42,069 nt of DNA from a virus: IMG/VR virus record IMGVR_UViG_3300025312_000300, positions 1 to 42,069 of that record, one strand, 5' to 3'. The notes under the pieces were generated by a model. The model was given only the letters and a program-made list of their open reading frames with translations. It was not told where the DNA came from and made no database searches. The position numbers and the translations under genes were made by a program. This document shows positions 8,601 through 14,714 of this stretch, in pieces. Every line of letters begins with the position of its first letter. The stretch's first letter is position 1.

Positions 8601-9419
8601 CATGAATAAGAAACAATTAGCTTTAGCTGTATAACTGGGCTTATATTTCTCATTCATGGTCATTTCTTCATGTGCGACAATAGAATTTAACTTTGTATTA
8701 TCTTCGATTTTTGAGAGATCTCCTTCATGCTGAATAGCCACCAAGGGATTAGATCTAAATACCTCTGTGGAAAATGAGTTATTACTTGAGGTAAGGGCTT
8801 TAGCTTCGAAAGTTGTGTAATAACCTTCAAATAATCGTTGTATGATATTGAGGATTGTAGATTTACCTGTTCCGGCTTCACCGTAGAATACAACAAACTT
8901 CTGAATATGCTTAGAATCTCCTGCGATAATTGATCCGATAGCCCATTCAATTTTCGATCGCTCTTCTTCAGTGTATAATGTACCGACCAATTCGTCCCAT
9001 GCATTATAGTCTCCTTTTTCAAGCGGATATGCCAATCTTTTACTAACATAATCTTTTTTCTTTACTTCGGTATTCAGAAAGGTTAATTCTGTGTCCAATT
9101 GATGAGCATTATCCGATAAGCGATTCATATAATTCCGAAATTGATTCCAACTGTTAGTACTAAAATCGCTCATCATTTTTGCAGTTACAGTACCATCAAA
9201 CTTTTCGGCTAATTTATTGCGATATTCCAATATCTCTTTATCTACCAAACGCTGGACATCATACTCGTCAGTAGACCATAATCCACGTTCTTCGTCCCAT
9301 ATCGAGTAGAAACTCTTTCCTCGAATCATAAGATCCTTAGACCGAATCACCTTAAAATCAGGATAAATCTCAATCGTGCCCTTTCTCGAATTTCTCTCTT
9401 TGATATCAAAAAAGTCCAT
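5655..9419 (-). CDS. SF3 helicase-primase-DNA polymerase fusion
   Basis: A 1254-residue replication protein with three modules. (1) An SF3/D5-like helicase: Walker A GEAGTGKST at 180-188 and an arginine-rich region near 289-296. (2) A primase-polymerase-like part: IDFD (D503, D505) followed by SQAGLHLHY (H540, H542), the hhDhD and sGxH motifs of archaeo-eukaryotic primases. (3) A family-B-like polymerase: ExoI FDIE (D704, E706), ExoII GFNNRRYD, ExoIII Y839xxxD843, motif A DVASMHP (D941), motif B K1007xxxNxxYG, motif C KTDS (D1063). Motif C lacks the first Asp of the usual DTDS. The usual primase-then-helicase order is reversed. It lies directly downstream of the origin-like region and probably supplies unwinding, priming and synthesis in one chain. 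An internal ribosome site at residue 602 could release the polymerase alone. Confidence 0.85.
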   Translation of the reverse strand: MDFFDIKERNSRKGTIEIYPDFKVIRSKDLMIRGKSFYSIWDEERGLWSTDEYDVQRLVDKEILEYRNKLAEKFDGTVTAKMMSDFSTNSWNQFRNYMNRLSDNAHQLDTELTFLNTEVKKKDYVSKRLAYPLEKGDYNAWDELVGTLYTEEERSKIEWAIGSIIAGDSKHIQKFVVFYGEAGTGKSTILNIIQRLFEGYYTTFEAKALTSSNNSFSTEVFRSNPLVAIQHEGDLSKIEDNTKLNSIVAHEEMTMNEKYKPSYTAKANCFLFMATNKPVKITDAKSGVIRRLIDVRPSGKKIATKKYFALMSQIEFELGAIASHCLEVYHEMGKNYYSGYTPLDMIFQTDVFFNFVEENYFLFKKQDGITLAQAYEIYKTYCDESLLEFKLPRYKFREELKNYFSNFSDITRTDGRQVRSYYSGFLANKFESNKKVEEESSNWISLDHEISLLDDVCKDYSAQYATRKETPYKKWSEVTTTLKDINTKKLHYLILPENHIVIDFDIKNETGEKSAELNFDAASKWPPTYAEYSKSQAGLHLHYIYVGDATKLSSLYTEGIEVKVTHIGDVGTSSLRRKLSRCNNIPIARINSGLPLKGEKKMIDFDSVQSEKGLRTLIARNLLKEIHPGTKPSIDFIYKILEDAYKSDLKYDVTDLRPRIMSFANNSTNHSDYCLDLFMKMKFKSEEQTEKIEDYNDDFLVFFDIEVFPNLMLVNWKREGEEHEPVHMFNPEPKDIESLLKMKLVGFNNRRYDNHILYARYVGYSIEEIYTLSQRIIGGSRNAMIGEAYNLSYTDVYDFSSIKQSLKKFQIELGLHHQELGLPWDKPVDPEKWYLVADYCDNDIKSLEVVFDDRKEDFVARQILADLSGLTVNDTTQMHTARIIFGNDPKPQSKFVYTDLSEMFPSYKYESGKSEYRGENPGEGGYVYSEPGSYENVVLLDVASMHPTSIDRLNLFGPYTEIFRELVAARISIKHKDFETARQFFAGKLGKYLKDIGQADQLSYALKIIINIVYGLTSAQFDSKFKDPHNKDNIVAKRGALFMIDLKHAVQEKGYTVCHIKTDSIKISNATKEIIDFVFDFGKQYGYNFEHEASYDRFCLVNDSVYIARYKGGKNDGKWVAVGAQFAHPYVFKTLFSKESILFTDLCEMKTVTTALYLDMNEDLGEEHDYHFIGKAGLFCPILPSMGGGLLLREKDGKYNAATGSKGYRWAEAEVVKELEKEKDIDYNYFRKLVDQAKADVAQYVDFEWFISND
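7614..7631 (-). promoter_or_regulatory. Internal in-frame ribosome binding site in the polymerase fusion
   Basis: Minus strand: AAAGGAG, 8 bases, ATG, exactly in frame at M602, between the primase-like and exonuclease/polymerase modules. Starting here would give a 653-residue polymerase (5655-7616). The SD and spacing equal those of true gene starts in this genome. It may be a working start or the remnant of a gene fusion. Confidence 0.6.
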
Positions 9420-9444
9420 TCACTAACTCCTTTCATTTTTATTA

Positions 9445-9715
9445 TTTGTGACAAAAAAACGTTTTTTTCGCCAAAAAGTTTCTTATATATATATATATTT
9501 TTCGTCTTGTAGAAAAGGTATGAAAAAAAGTGTAACAAGTGTCACAAAATTGTAAAAAAGTCTAAAAAACCCCTAAAAAACCCCAAAAAAGGGCTAAAAA
9601 TGGCTAAAAAAGGGCAATTTTCATCAAAAAACGTACAAAAATCATGTTTTTTTGTGACACTTTTTTTTCAAATATGTCACAAAACTGTCACAAATTACAA
9701 AAAACTGTCACAAAA
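9445..9715. repeat. Iteron-like TGTCACAAA repeats
   Basis: TGTCACAAA occurs directly at 9540, 9675, 9686 and 9706, and inverted (TTTGTGACA) at 9445-9453 and 9651-9659. The cluster spacing is 11 then 20 bp, about one and two helical turns. The copies at 9651 and 9675 form an inverted pair. These are likely binding sites for an initiator or an autoregulator. Confidence 0.65.
9554..9653. repeat. Helically phased A/T tracts (bent DNA)
   Basis: A or T tracts of four to seven bases begin at 9554, 9564, 9575, 9585, 9596, 9606, 9616 (AATTTT), 9626, 9637 and 9647. Intervals alternate between 10 and 11 bp, a mean near 10.4. Tracts in phase with the helix produce strong intrinsic curvature, known from kinetoplast DNA and several origins. 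Confidence 0.8.
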
Positions 9716-9717
9716 GT

Positions 9718-9760
9718 GTAACAGAATTGCATTTTTCTTGCTAAAACACAATTCTGTTAC
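9718..9760 (-). terminator. 12-bp inverted repeat after the 187-aa gene
   Basis: Perfect arms GTAACAGAATTG (9718-9729) and CAATTCTGTTAC (9749-9760) with a 19-base loop begin 12 bases after a stop codon. The U-run after it is weak (ACTTTTG), so termination is possible but not certain. It could instead be part of the origin or an operator. Confidence 0.4.
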
Positions 9761-9772
9761 TACTTTGCTTTT

Positions 9773-10336
9773 TTAATAGTTTTCATCGATATACGACATC
9801 ATTTGATACCATATTTCGACTTTTCGTTGATCTCTTCTTGGATTTTTTAAAGGAAATAAACCACCCTGACCACTATAACTATACGTTCTATCGATGAAGA
9901 TCTCTAGAATACCTTCATTTTTAAATCGTACGTCTTCGTCCTTTTCCGGATTCCAAGTATATCTCTCCAAGTCTAAATTTTCAACGATTTTCCAAAACCA
10001 CTGGCTAGGATTTTCTTTCGATCCAATATCGCCTAAAATATAATCCATACGATAGGCAAGTGCCAAAAGCATCTCTAAAATCGTGCACGGAGCTTCACGT
10101 TCCTTTTCTAAAAAATAATATGAAACTTCTTCGTATTCAAATCGTTGTCTAATTTCTTTTCCGTCTTCACCACGATTTTGGTCATTAGGAATTCCTCCAT
10201 GAAATATATTTTCATAAAGAAATTTCAACAATTTCAAACGGCCGCGATCAGATTTGCCGACCTTAACCTGATCGCAAAGCCATTTGAAATATAGATGCTG
10301 TTTGCCAGCTTGTAAATTATTCGTCCTCTTGCCCAC
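9773..10336 (-). CDS. Conserved phage protein near the replication genes, unknown function
   Basis: A 187-residue soluble, mixed-charge protein. Distinctive parts are the KFLYENIFHGGIPNDQNR stretch, a central helix LEMLLALAYRMDYI, and a C-terminal GGLFPLKNPRRDQRKVEIW block. I recall similar proteins in many Gram-positive siphophages, always unannotated. It starts at GTG inside the end of the upstream gene (20-bp overlap) with AAGGT upstream; no in-frame ATG lies nearby. It is the last gene before the origin-like region, so a role in initiation or its control is possible, but nothing in the protein shows this. Confidence 0.8.
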   Translation of the reverse strand: MGKRTNNLQAGKQHLYFKWLCDQVKVGKSDRGRLKLLKFLYENIFHGGIPNDQNRGEDGKEIRQRFEYEEVSYYFLEKEREAPCTILEMLLALAYRMDYILGDIGSKENPSQWFWKIVENLDLERYTWNPEKDEDVRFKNEGILEIFIDRTYSYSGQGGLFPLKNPRRDQRKVEIWYQMMSYIDENY

Positions 10337-11003
10337 TAGAATGTGTTACCTTTTTGTTACGTCGGCGTTTCGTAGACAAACTTTCAGGTGGAAGACCAAG
10401 AACAATCTCAGAGTAATTACCAGCGATTCTTGAGACCTCGTAATCCATCCCTCCGGCTATTTTTTCGTTTCGGACATAAATGATATCCGGGTCATTTGAT
10501 TTTACGCCGAACTGAGTCAGGGCGTCAGGTCCAAGGAGATCATCTTGGTTCGGAATTGGATTTTCGTCCTCATCCACAAGAACATCATCCAAATAATACG
10601 TCAATGACGCTTTAGTGAAGCGGTCATTCTCTTCATATTCTTCGGCCGTGATGATATACGGTTTGCTGGTATCTACCACCAATTCTTCTGGTTCTTCTTC
10701 GATATATTTTTTTGCTAAATCCCCTAACTTTTCTTTAGAGAATTTGCTATAATCACGAACCACTTTTCTTTTTACCTTCTTCATTTCTTCCTTTGTTTTT
10801 TTCGGTTCAAATTCGATTAATTCTGGCACTTCTTGGCCCTTATCCATTTTTTCCCAATCCGAGGAATCTTCCGAATTTGCAAAATCAACAAATTTTTTAT
10901 TTTCTTCTTCTAGCACTTTTTCGGCCAAAAGTTTTCCGGCATAGGCGCCGACCAAACCACAAACTAATATGAAACCTAATCCTTTGATTACTTCTATGTT
11001 CAT
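10317..11003 (-). CDS. Membrane-anchored acidic phage protein, unknown function
   Basis: A 228-residue protein. One N-terminal membrane segment (about residues 8-28, GLGFILVCGLVGAYAGKLLA) is followed by a long, very acidic, coil-like stretch and a conserved domain with KPYIITAEEYEEN, LTYYLDDVLVDEDENP and DPDIIYVRNEKIAGGMDYEV. The C-terminus is basic then acidic. The domain recurs in unannotated phage proteins, as far as I recall. A cytoplasmic domain tethered to the membrane is the simplest topology. AAAGGAG precedes the ATG, which overlaps the stop of the 57-residue gene by ATGA, so the two are translationally coupled. Confidence 0.82.
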   Translation of the reverse strand: MNIEVIKGLGFILVCGLVGAYAGKLLAEKVLEEENKKFVDFANSEDSSDWEKMDKGQEVPELIEFEPKKTKEEMKKVKRKVVRDYSKFSKEKLGDLAKKYIEEEPEELVVDTSKPYIITAEEYEENDRFTKASLTYYLDDVLVDEDENPIPNQDDLLGPDALTQFGVKSNDPDIIYVRNEKIAGGMDYEVSRIAGNYSEIVLGLPPESLSTKRRRNKKVTHSSGQEDE

Positions 11004-11173
11004 TCCAAACTCCTTTCACGTTTGGCTCGCAAGGCCAAAACTCGTTGATGATTTGTGCTGTTATCTTTTTTCGGGCGGTCAGTAACCCGCCACCGACGCT
11101 TGGGATTAAGCACTTTTTTTCGTTTATCTCCCCAGGCTTTTTTCAACTTTTCCAAGAAACTTTCGCTACGCAT
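11000..11173 (-). CDS. Small basic protein, 57 aa
   Basis: A 57-residue, strongly basic protein starting MRSESFLEKLKKAWGDKR, with RRWRVTDRPKK in the middle and an arginine-rich C-terminus. GGAG lies 9 bases before the ATG, and the TGA overlaps the next gene's ATG (ATGA), so it is a convincing member of the operon. The charge suggests nucleic-acid or acidic-partner binding; its neighbour is very acidic. No family recognised. Confidence 0.7.
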   Translation of the reverse strand: MRSESFLEKLKKAWGDKRKKVLNPKRRWRVTDRPKKDNSTNHQRVLALRAKRERSLE

Positions 11174-11194
11174 AATTCAAATCTCCTAATATTA

Positions 11195-11261
11195 GATATC
11201 CTGCGTCAGGATATCGTCCACCATCGTATAAATATATATCTGGATAGTTTATGATATCCTG
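11195..11261. repeat. GATATCCTG repeats, operator-like
   Basis: A perfect 9-bp inverted repeat, GATATCCTG-cgt-CAGGATATC (11195-11215), with a third half-site GATATCCTG at 11253-11261. It lies in the 130-bp gap upstream of the 57-residue gene, where a promoter is expected. A dimeric regulator's operator is the simplest reading; a small hairpin in the leader is the alternative. Confidence 0.45.
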
Positions 11262-11303
11262 GGCAAAGTGACCACTACCGATGGCTTCAAGGCCATCCCT
11301 CTG

Positions 11304-12233
11304 TCATATCATATCCCAAATAAGTCCGTCAACATTGAAATCAAGCAAAATCGATCGCTCATATCCGTTAACGAAATCTGCATTTATTGGAGTATATATT
11401 CCAAAGTCAACGTAATCATCTCCTCCGGCATTAAACACCCATCCAACCACCGCACCTGCCGAGGTACGAGGTAGTCCGAGCATATCGTATACCTCATTTA
11501 AGAATAAATGCCCATGTGACTTCAATAAATCATTGGAGAATTGTTGCTGAATGCCCAGAAAACTTAAATTATAATCAGCATTTTTTGTCCATTTGATCGA
11601 TCCTTCATCAAAGAATTTGGCATATTCGCTGGGCGGGCTGCCTTTGAAGGTGTCTACTTCTTTCTTAACCTTCTTGATTTTCCCGGTTTTCTCATTAACG
11701 ACTTCGCCTTCGATTACCTCACGATGGACTCCCCTACGAAATTGCAAATCTTTTTCTTCGCCAAGTTCTTCTACCACTCGTTTTCTGTATTTAGTAAAGG
11801 CCGCTGCCAGAACATTATACGCCGCCATAACACCAACGTAACGCCTGGAAAGAATGTGATGAGATCCTACGATTGCAGCAATGGACAATACCCCAACAAC
11901 GATTGATGGACCATACAATTTTAGAAAGATCATTGCACGCTTAACGTAAGTTATTGCCAAATCGCGCTGGTAATCTTCTTCAGAATATCTTTCCGGTTCA
12001 GTTGGTGTAACAGTTTCGTGTACATGATGAATGTTATTGAGGTCATCGTCATTATCCGCCAAGACCTCATTAACTTTTAATGTTGCGCGGCAAGCCATAA
12101 CCGTAGCAACCACAACCCCGGTGATACCGGCAACGATAAGAATTTCTGGACTATTTTTAACCAACATCATGACTGGGCGTGAGAGTTTACTCACAGCCAA
12201 AGCCTTGACGTCACTAATTTTTAACAGATTCAT
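11304..12233 (-). CDS. DUF6353-family membrane protein (paralogue 1)
   Basis: A 309-residue protein. Two hydrophobic segments lie near the N-terminus (ILIVAGITGVVVATVMACRA and PSIVVGVLSIAAIVG), separated by an acidic loop. The family hallmark follows: SRRYVGVMAAYNVLAAAFTKYR then VVEELGEEKDLQ, and a C-terminal domain with LFLNEVYDMLGLPRT and GWVFNAGG. The same plan is seen in the 260-residue protein at 16833-17615, so the genome holds two diverged copies. The family is common in Gram-positive phages and its function is unknown. The start is the MNLLKISD codon with AAAGGAG 6 bases upstream. It overlaps the preceding coiled-coil gene by 20 bases. Confidence 0.8.
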   Translation of the reverse strand: MNLLKISDVKALAVSKLSRPVMMLVKNSPEILIVAGITGVVVATVMACRATLKVNEVLADNDDDLNNIHHVHETVTPTEPERYSEEDYQRDLAITYVKRAMIFLKLYGPSIVVGVLSIAAIVGSHHILSRRYVGVMAAYNVLAAAFTKYRKRVVEELGEEKDLQFRRGVHREVIEGEVVNEKTGKIKKVKKEVDTFKGSPPSEYAKFFDEGSIKWTKNADYNLSFLGIQQQFSNDLLKSHGHLFLNEVYDMLGLPRTSAGAVVGWVFNAGGDDYVDFGIYTPINADFVNGYERSILLDFNVDGLIWDMI

Positions 12234-12546
12234 CTTTATCTCCTTTCGAGAATTCACCCTTAACATCACGATATAGTTGTTGCTGTGGAGTAGGGTAATT
12301 TTTAATACTTGTATTAAGAATAACGCTTAATTCGTTAATAGATGAGATAGATTTAGTAGTAACTTTTTCAATTTCTAAATATAACTCGGAAATCTTATTT
12401 GCTGTTTCCGTTAAAATTTTGAAATGTCTATCGATTTCTTTTAAACGTAATTCTTCTTCTGATAATATTAAATTATCCATCTTTTTTTGAATATGTTCCC
12501 ATCTTAAGGGTTTTAATGAATGACCATCAAAATTTTCCCAGGTCAT
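12214..12546 (-). CDS. Small coiled-coil protein, unknown function
   Basis: A 110-residue, mostly helical protein. A long heptad-rich region (EEELRLKEIDRHFKILTE through LYLEIEKVTTK) predicts a coiled coil, and the C-terminus is hydrophilic. AAAGGAG precedes the ATG by 6 bases. It overlaps the DUF6353 gene by 20 bases, so the two are probably translated together and may work together at the membrane. No family recognised. Confidence 0.72.
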   Translation of the reverse strand: MTWENFDGHSLKPLRWEHIQKKMDNLILSEEELRLKEIDRHFKILTETANKISELYLEIEKVTTKSISSINELSVILNTSIKNYPTPQQQLYRDVKGEFSKGDKDESVKN

Positions 12547-12548
12547 TG

Positions 12549-12770
12549 CTACTCCTTTGCTACGGGAACAATTAATGGCGTCTTATTAAGTTCCATCTCA
12601 GCATATGCCATATTTACTTTAGCGTCATAAATAACTTCTCCGCTTCGGTAATTATAGGCTTGAACATTATCTATAGCATTATGGTATCTATCTACGGCTG
12701 CGTTATATGCCGAATTTATATCTGCGAGAGCAGGATTAATTTGCAATTGGACATACATAGAATTAGCCAT
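12549..12770 (-). CDS. Hypothetical 73-aa protein
   Basis: A 73-residue soluble protein predicted helical, with AYNAAVDRYHNAIDNVQAYN and AKVNMAYAEMELNK. GGAGG lies before the ATG, provided by the last codons of the upstream 44-residue gene, whose stop directly precedes the ATG. Gaps in this cluster are two bases or less, so it belongs to the same operon. Nothing points to a function. Confidence 0.7.
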   Translation of the reverse strand: MANSMYVQLQINPALADINSAYNAAVDRYHNAIDNVQAYNYRSGEVIYDAKVNMAYAEMELNKTPLIVPVAKE

Positions 12771-12905
12771 TTATCCTCCAGGAACACAAAACGACAAATA
12801 TAGAATGATAATAAGAATTAAACCACCGGCCCAAAGAGTCCCTTCAAACGCAATTCGCTGATAAGACTTGGGCTTTTTCGCCATCTTGTAATATCTTTTA
12901 TCCAT
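12771..12905 (-). CDS. Small single-pass membrane protein, 44 aa
   Basis: A 44-residue protein: a basic N-terminus (MDKRYYKMAKKPKSYQR), one membrane segment (TLWAGGLILIIILYLSFCV) and a PGG tail whose codons supply the next gene's SD. A weak GGAAAG precedes the ATG. A second ATG seven codons on is possible. It fits exactly between its neighbours, leaving one base upstream and none downstream, which supports it as real. Function unknown. Confidence 0.6.
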   Translation of the reverse strand: MDKRYYKMAKKPKSYQRIAFEGTLWAGGLILIIILYLSFCVPGG

Positions 12906-12906
12906 T

Positions 12907-13089
12907 TTATTTCTTTCCGAGTTGCCGACCCAAAAGAAGTATGACCACTAAGAAAACTAATGGCCATGTTAAGGTGCATTTAATTGCTTGGTCAATACCC
13001 CAAACAATTGAATATCCTAGGACTATGTAAAACAAGATGACAAAAACTAAAATCGCAAATAGTAGTAAAACGCCATAATACTTTTTCAT
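12907..13089 (-). CDS. Small membrane protein with two hydrophobic segments
   Basis: A 60-residue protein starting MKKYYGVLLL, with hydrophobic segments at about 6-30 and 36-55 and a basic C-terminus (GRQLGKK). The chosen ATG has GGAG 4 bases upstream and lies just past the previous gene's stop; an ATG five codons earlier would overlap that gene and lacks an SD. A hairpin membrane protein with both ends inside is likely. A holin-like job cannot be excluded, but there is a better holin candidate at 18.2 kb. Confidence 0.65.
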   Translation of the reverse strand: MKKYYGVLLLFAILVFVILFYIVLGYSIVWGIDQAIKCTLTWPLVFLVVILLLGRQLGKK

Positions 13090-13090
13090 A

Positions 13091-13747
13091 TCACTCCAAT
13101 TCATATGGTCTCGGTAAATCGACGATATATCCTTCTCTTACACGCCGTACCGTTGATCGATTTAAATTTGTCCAACCATATTTATTGTCAGTGAAATCAC
13201 CGATCACACCGACAAGCTCATAAAAGTCTGCGACCGTAGCTTGACCGTAATTGTCAACCAACTCGGTCATCCTTTCTAAAACTTCATCAGCTTCTAAGCG
13301 AGAAGGAATAGCAATATCCTCGAAATCGTAACGCACTTTATTTCTTGAAATATCACGTCGCGTCTCTTCTTTCTCAGAAAATCGATTATAAGAAACACGA
13401 GGTGTTCGATCACGATCTCGGCGCGTGTTTCGACGTCCTTCTCCATATAACAATCGCTCGCCACCCATCGTAAGCATATCGAGAATCATATTTTTGGCTG
13501 CAGGGATGAGCACATCCATAAAAACGTATGTGCCTACACTCTGAGCATCATCTCCAAAGAAAGTATGCGCAAAGCGATTGACTAAGGACGTCTTTTTCTT
13601 AATCACTTTGCCAGTTACAATTTGCTGAATTTTCTTATCCGGTAATGACACCTCTTCCTCTTTTTTTTCCAATCGAGGCCGATTAGAATTACTTGGGAAG
13701 TTCAAACCTTGCGGTTCTACAAAATCTCCATCCTCAACTTCATTCAT
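13091..13747 (-). CDS. Conserved phage protein, unknown function
   Basis: A 218-residue protein. It has a disordered charged N-terminus, a segment KIQQIVTGKVIKKKTSLVNRF, then a conserved block GTYVFMDVLIPAAKNMILDM and GGERLLYGEGRR. A very arginine-rich linker leads to a C-terminal domain (EADEVLERMTELVDNYGQATVADFYELVG) that may be a small helical fold. I recall this layout in unannotated Gram-positive phage proteins. AAAGGAG lies 6 bases before the ATG. The basic linker suggests nucleic-acid contact, which is only inference. Confidence 0.78.
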   Translation of the reverse strand: MNEVEDGDFVEPQGLNFPSNSNRPRLEKKEEEVSLPDKKIQQIVTGKVIKKKTSLVNRFAHTFFGDDAQSVGTYVFMDVLIPAAKNMILDMLTMGGERLLYGEGRRNTRRDRDRTPRVSYNRFSEKEETRRDISRNKVRYDFEDIAIPSRLEADEVLERMTELVDNYGQATVADFYELVGVIGDFTDNKYGWTNLNRSTVRRVREGYIVDLPRPYELE

Positions 13748-13776
13748 TGTTTTCTCCTTTCTCTTTGCTATCTTAA

Positions 13777-14160
13777 TTAAATAATTAAGCTCATAAATTT
13801 GTGATATATAAAGAGAATAACCGATTCGACATTATCTGCAGAATCAAAATATAATAATTTTCTTTTAGCATAATACGTACCATCACCGTAATAAACGGTT
13901 ATAGTATAACAAGACAATTCTTCTTCCTTCTCAACACTAACCATTTTAATTTTTGTTTCGTTTAACAAAAGAGCAATTAATTTGCCAATTGCTGTATTAG
14001 AATTCGGCGAGCTCGCAACAGAATTTTCTAATTTAAAATCAACTTCATTCTTTTCAAATTTCTGGCATAGACAGTCATTACTTTGGCAAAAGCCAAAAGT
14101 ATAGTAATGAATCTCGTTACTATGACCACATTTACATTTTTGACGAAAATGCCCATTCAT
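13777..14160 (-). CDS. Small zinc-ribbon-like protein
   Basis: A 127-residue protein with an N-terminal Cys/His cluster, KCKCGHSNEIH followed by GFCQSNDCLCQKF, a spacing that fits one or two zinc sites. The rest is a beta-rich domain (ELSCYTITVYYGDGTYYAKR) ending in a hydrophobic helix. The MNGHFRQ start has AAAGGAG 7 bases upstream; upstream in-frame codons lack an SD. It may bind nucleic acid or protein through the zinc site. Family not recognised. Confidence 0.7.
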   Translation of the reverse strand: MNGHFRQKCKCGHSNEIHYYTFGFCQSNDCLCQKFEKNEVDFKLENSVASSPNSNTAIGKLIALLLNETKIKMVSVEKEEELSCYTITVYYGDGTYYAKRKLLYFDSADNVESVILFIYHKFMSLII

Positions 14161-14290
14161 TTCATTTCTCCTTTCAAGAAAATATATAATTCTTAGATAG
14201 TGATTTACTTCCAAGTCTTTTGCCACCGCTTGACTCTGTTAGTTATAGGCGAATTTACTTTTTAATATCTCTAGGAATTATTTAATAAGA

Positions 14291-14587
14291 TTAAATCTCA
14301 AGTTTTTTAAGAATCTCACTTACAACATCATGACACATACGTAATTTTGCCATTTGTAAGACAATCTCATTGCCCATTGGCACAGGAAATCCTGGAGGTA
14401 CTACGTTTGTTTCCGCATCTTGTATTTGATCAACATTCATTACCGGTATAAGACGATCATGTAATAAAAGAATCGATTCATGAAGATTGCTAATTTGCTT
14501 GCCTTCTTCATGCAAAAGAGATAGAAGTAATGGTTCTTTTGTTACTACGTTCTCTTGCGGAATTTTATTATTCATTTTATTATTCAT
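14291..14587 (-). CDS. Hypothetical 98-aa protein
   Basis: A 98-residue soluble protein beginning MNNKMNNKIPQ. It has a leucine-rich helical middle (PLLLSLLHEEGKQISNLHESILLLHDRL), a proline-rich PPGFPVPMG turn and a C-terminal helix. It is the first gene after promoter E and its hairpin leader; AAGGAG lies 7 bases before the ATG. A second in-frame ATG four codons in is less well placed. The VPPGFPVP...VLQMAKLRMCHDVV portion looks conserved-phage in style, but I cannot name a family. Confidence 0.7.
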   Translation of the reverse strand: MNNKMNNKIPQENVVTKEPLLLSLLHEEGKQISNLHESILLLHDRLIPVMNVDQIQDAETNVVPPGFPVPMGNEIVLQMAKLRMCHDVVSEILKKLEI

Positions 14588-14616
14588 TTCATTTCTCCTT
14601 ATCAAGATTGAAAAAT

Positions 14617-14691
14617 ATAATGAGAAGTATTATAACGTCTCTGCGCATAACCGGCTACGCCGATGGCAGTATCTATAATACTTCTCGTTAT
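14617..14691 (-). promoter_or_regulatory. Long leader hairpin after promoter E
   Basis: Inverted arms of 18 bp (14617-14634 and 14674-14691, one G:U-type mismatch) enclose a 39-base GC-richer loop. One arm overlaps the -10 box and the other ends just before a T-run and AAGGAG. The transcript would fold into a stem at or near its 5' end, ahead of the 98-residue gene. This could stabilise the mRNA or control translation or early termination. Confidence 0.55.
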
Positions 14692-14712
14692 ATCATATGT
14701 TTTTTACGCGAA
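14687..14712 (-). promoter_or_regulatory. Promoter, TTCGCG-N14-TATAAT class (site E)
   Basis: Minus strand: TTCGCG, 14 bases with AC at spacer positions 7-8, then TATAAC. It lies three bases after the stop of the upstream gene and feeds the gene series starting at 14587. Confidence 0.65.
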
Positions 14713-14714
14713 AA

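Larger units (their letters stand above)
9420..9772. other. Non-coding candidate replication origin
   Basis: A 353-bp gap, the longest intergenic stretch between complete genes, with no supportable gene. In order it holds a TA-dinucleotide run at 9484-9498 (easily melted), A/T tracts phased at helical spacing from 9554 to 9653, repeats of TGTCACAAA, and a 12-bp inverted repeat beside the stop of the next gene. Melting element, curvature and iterons next to a helicase/primase/polymerase gene are the usual parts of a phage or plasmid origin. It must also hold the promoter for the replication operon; no TTCGCG-N14-TATAAT copy is present. Confidence 0.6.

Noticed and set aside
9347-9538. A 63-codon minus-strand frame at the start of the polymerase gene
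   Set aside because: It lies in the TA-rich origin region and overlaps the true polymerase start out of frame, with no SD.
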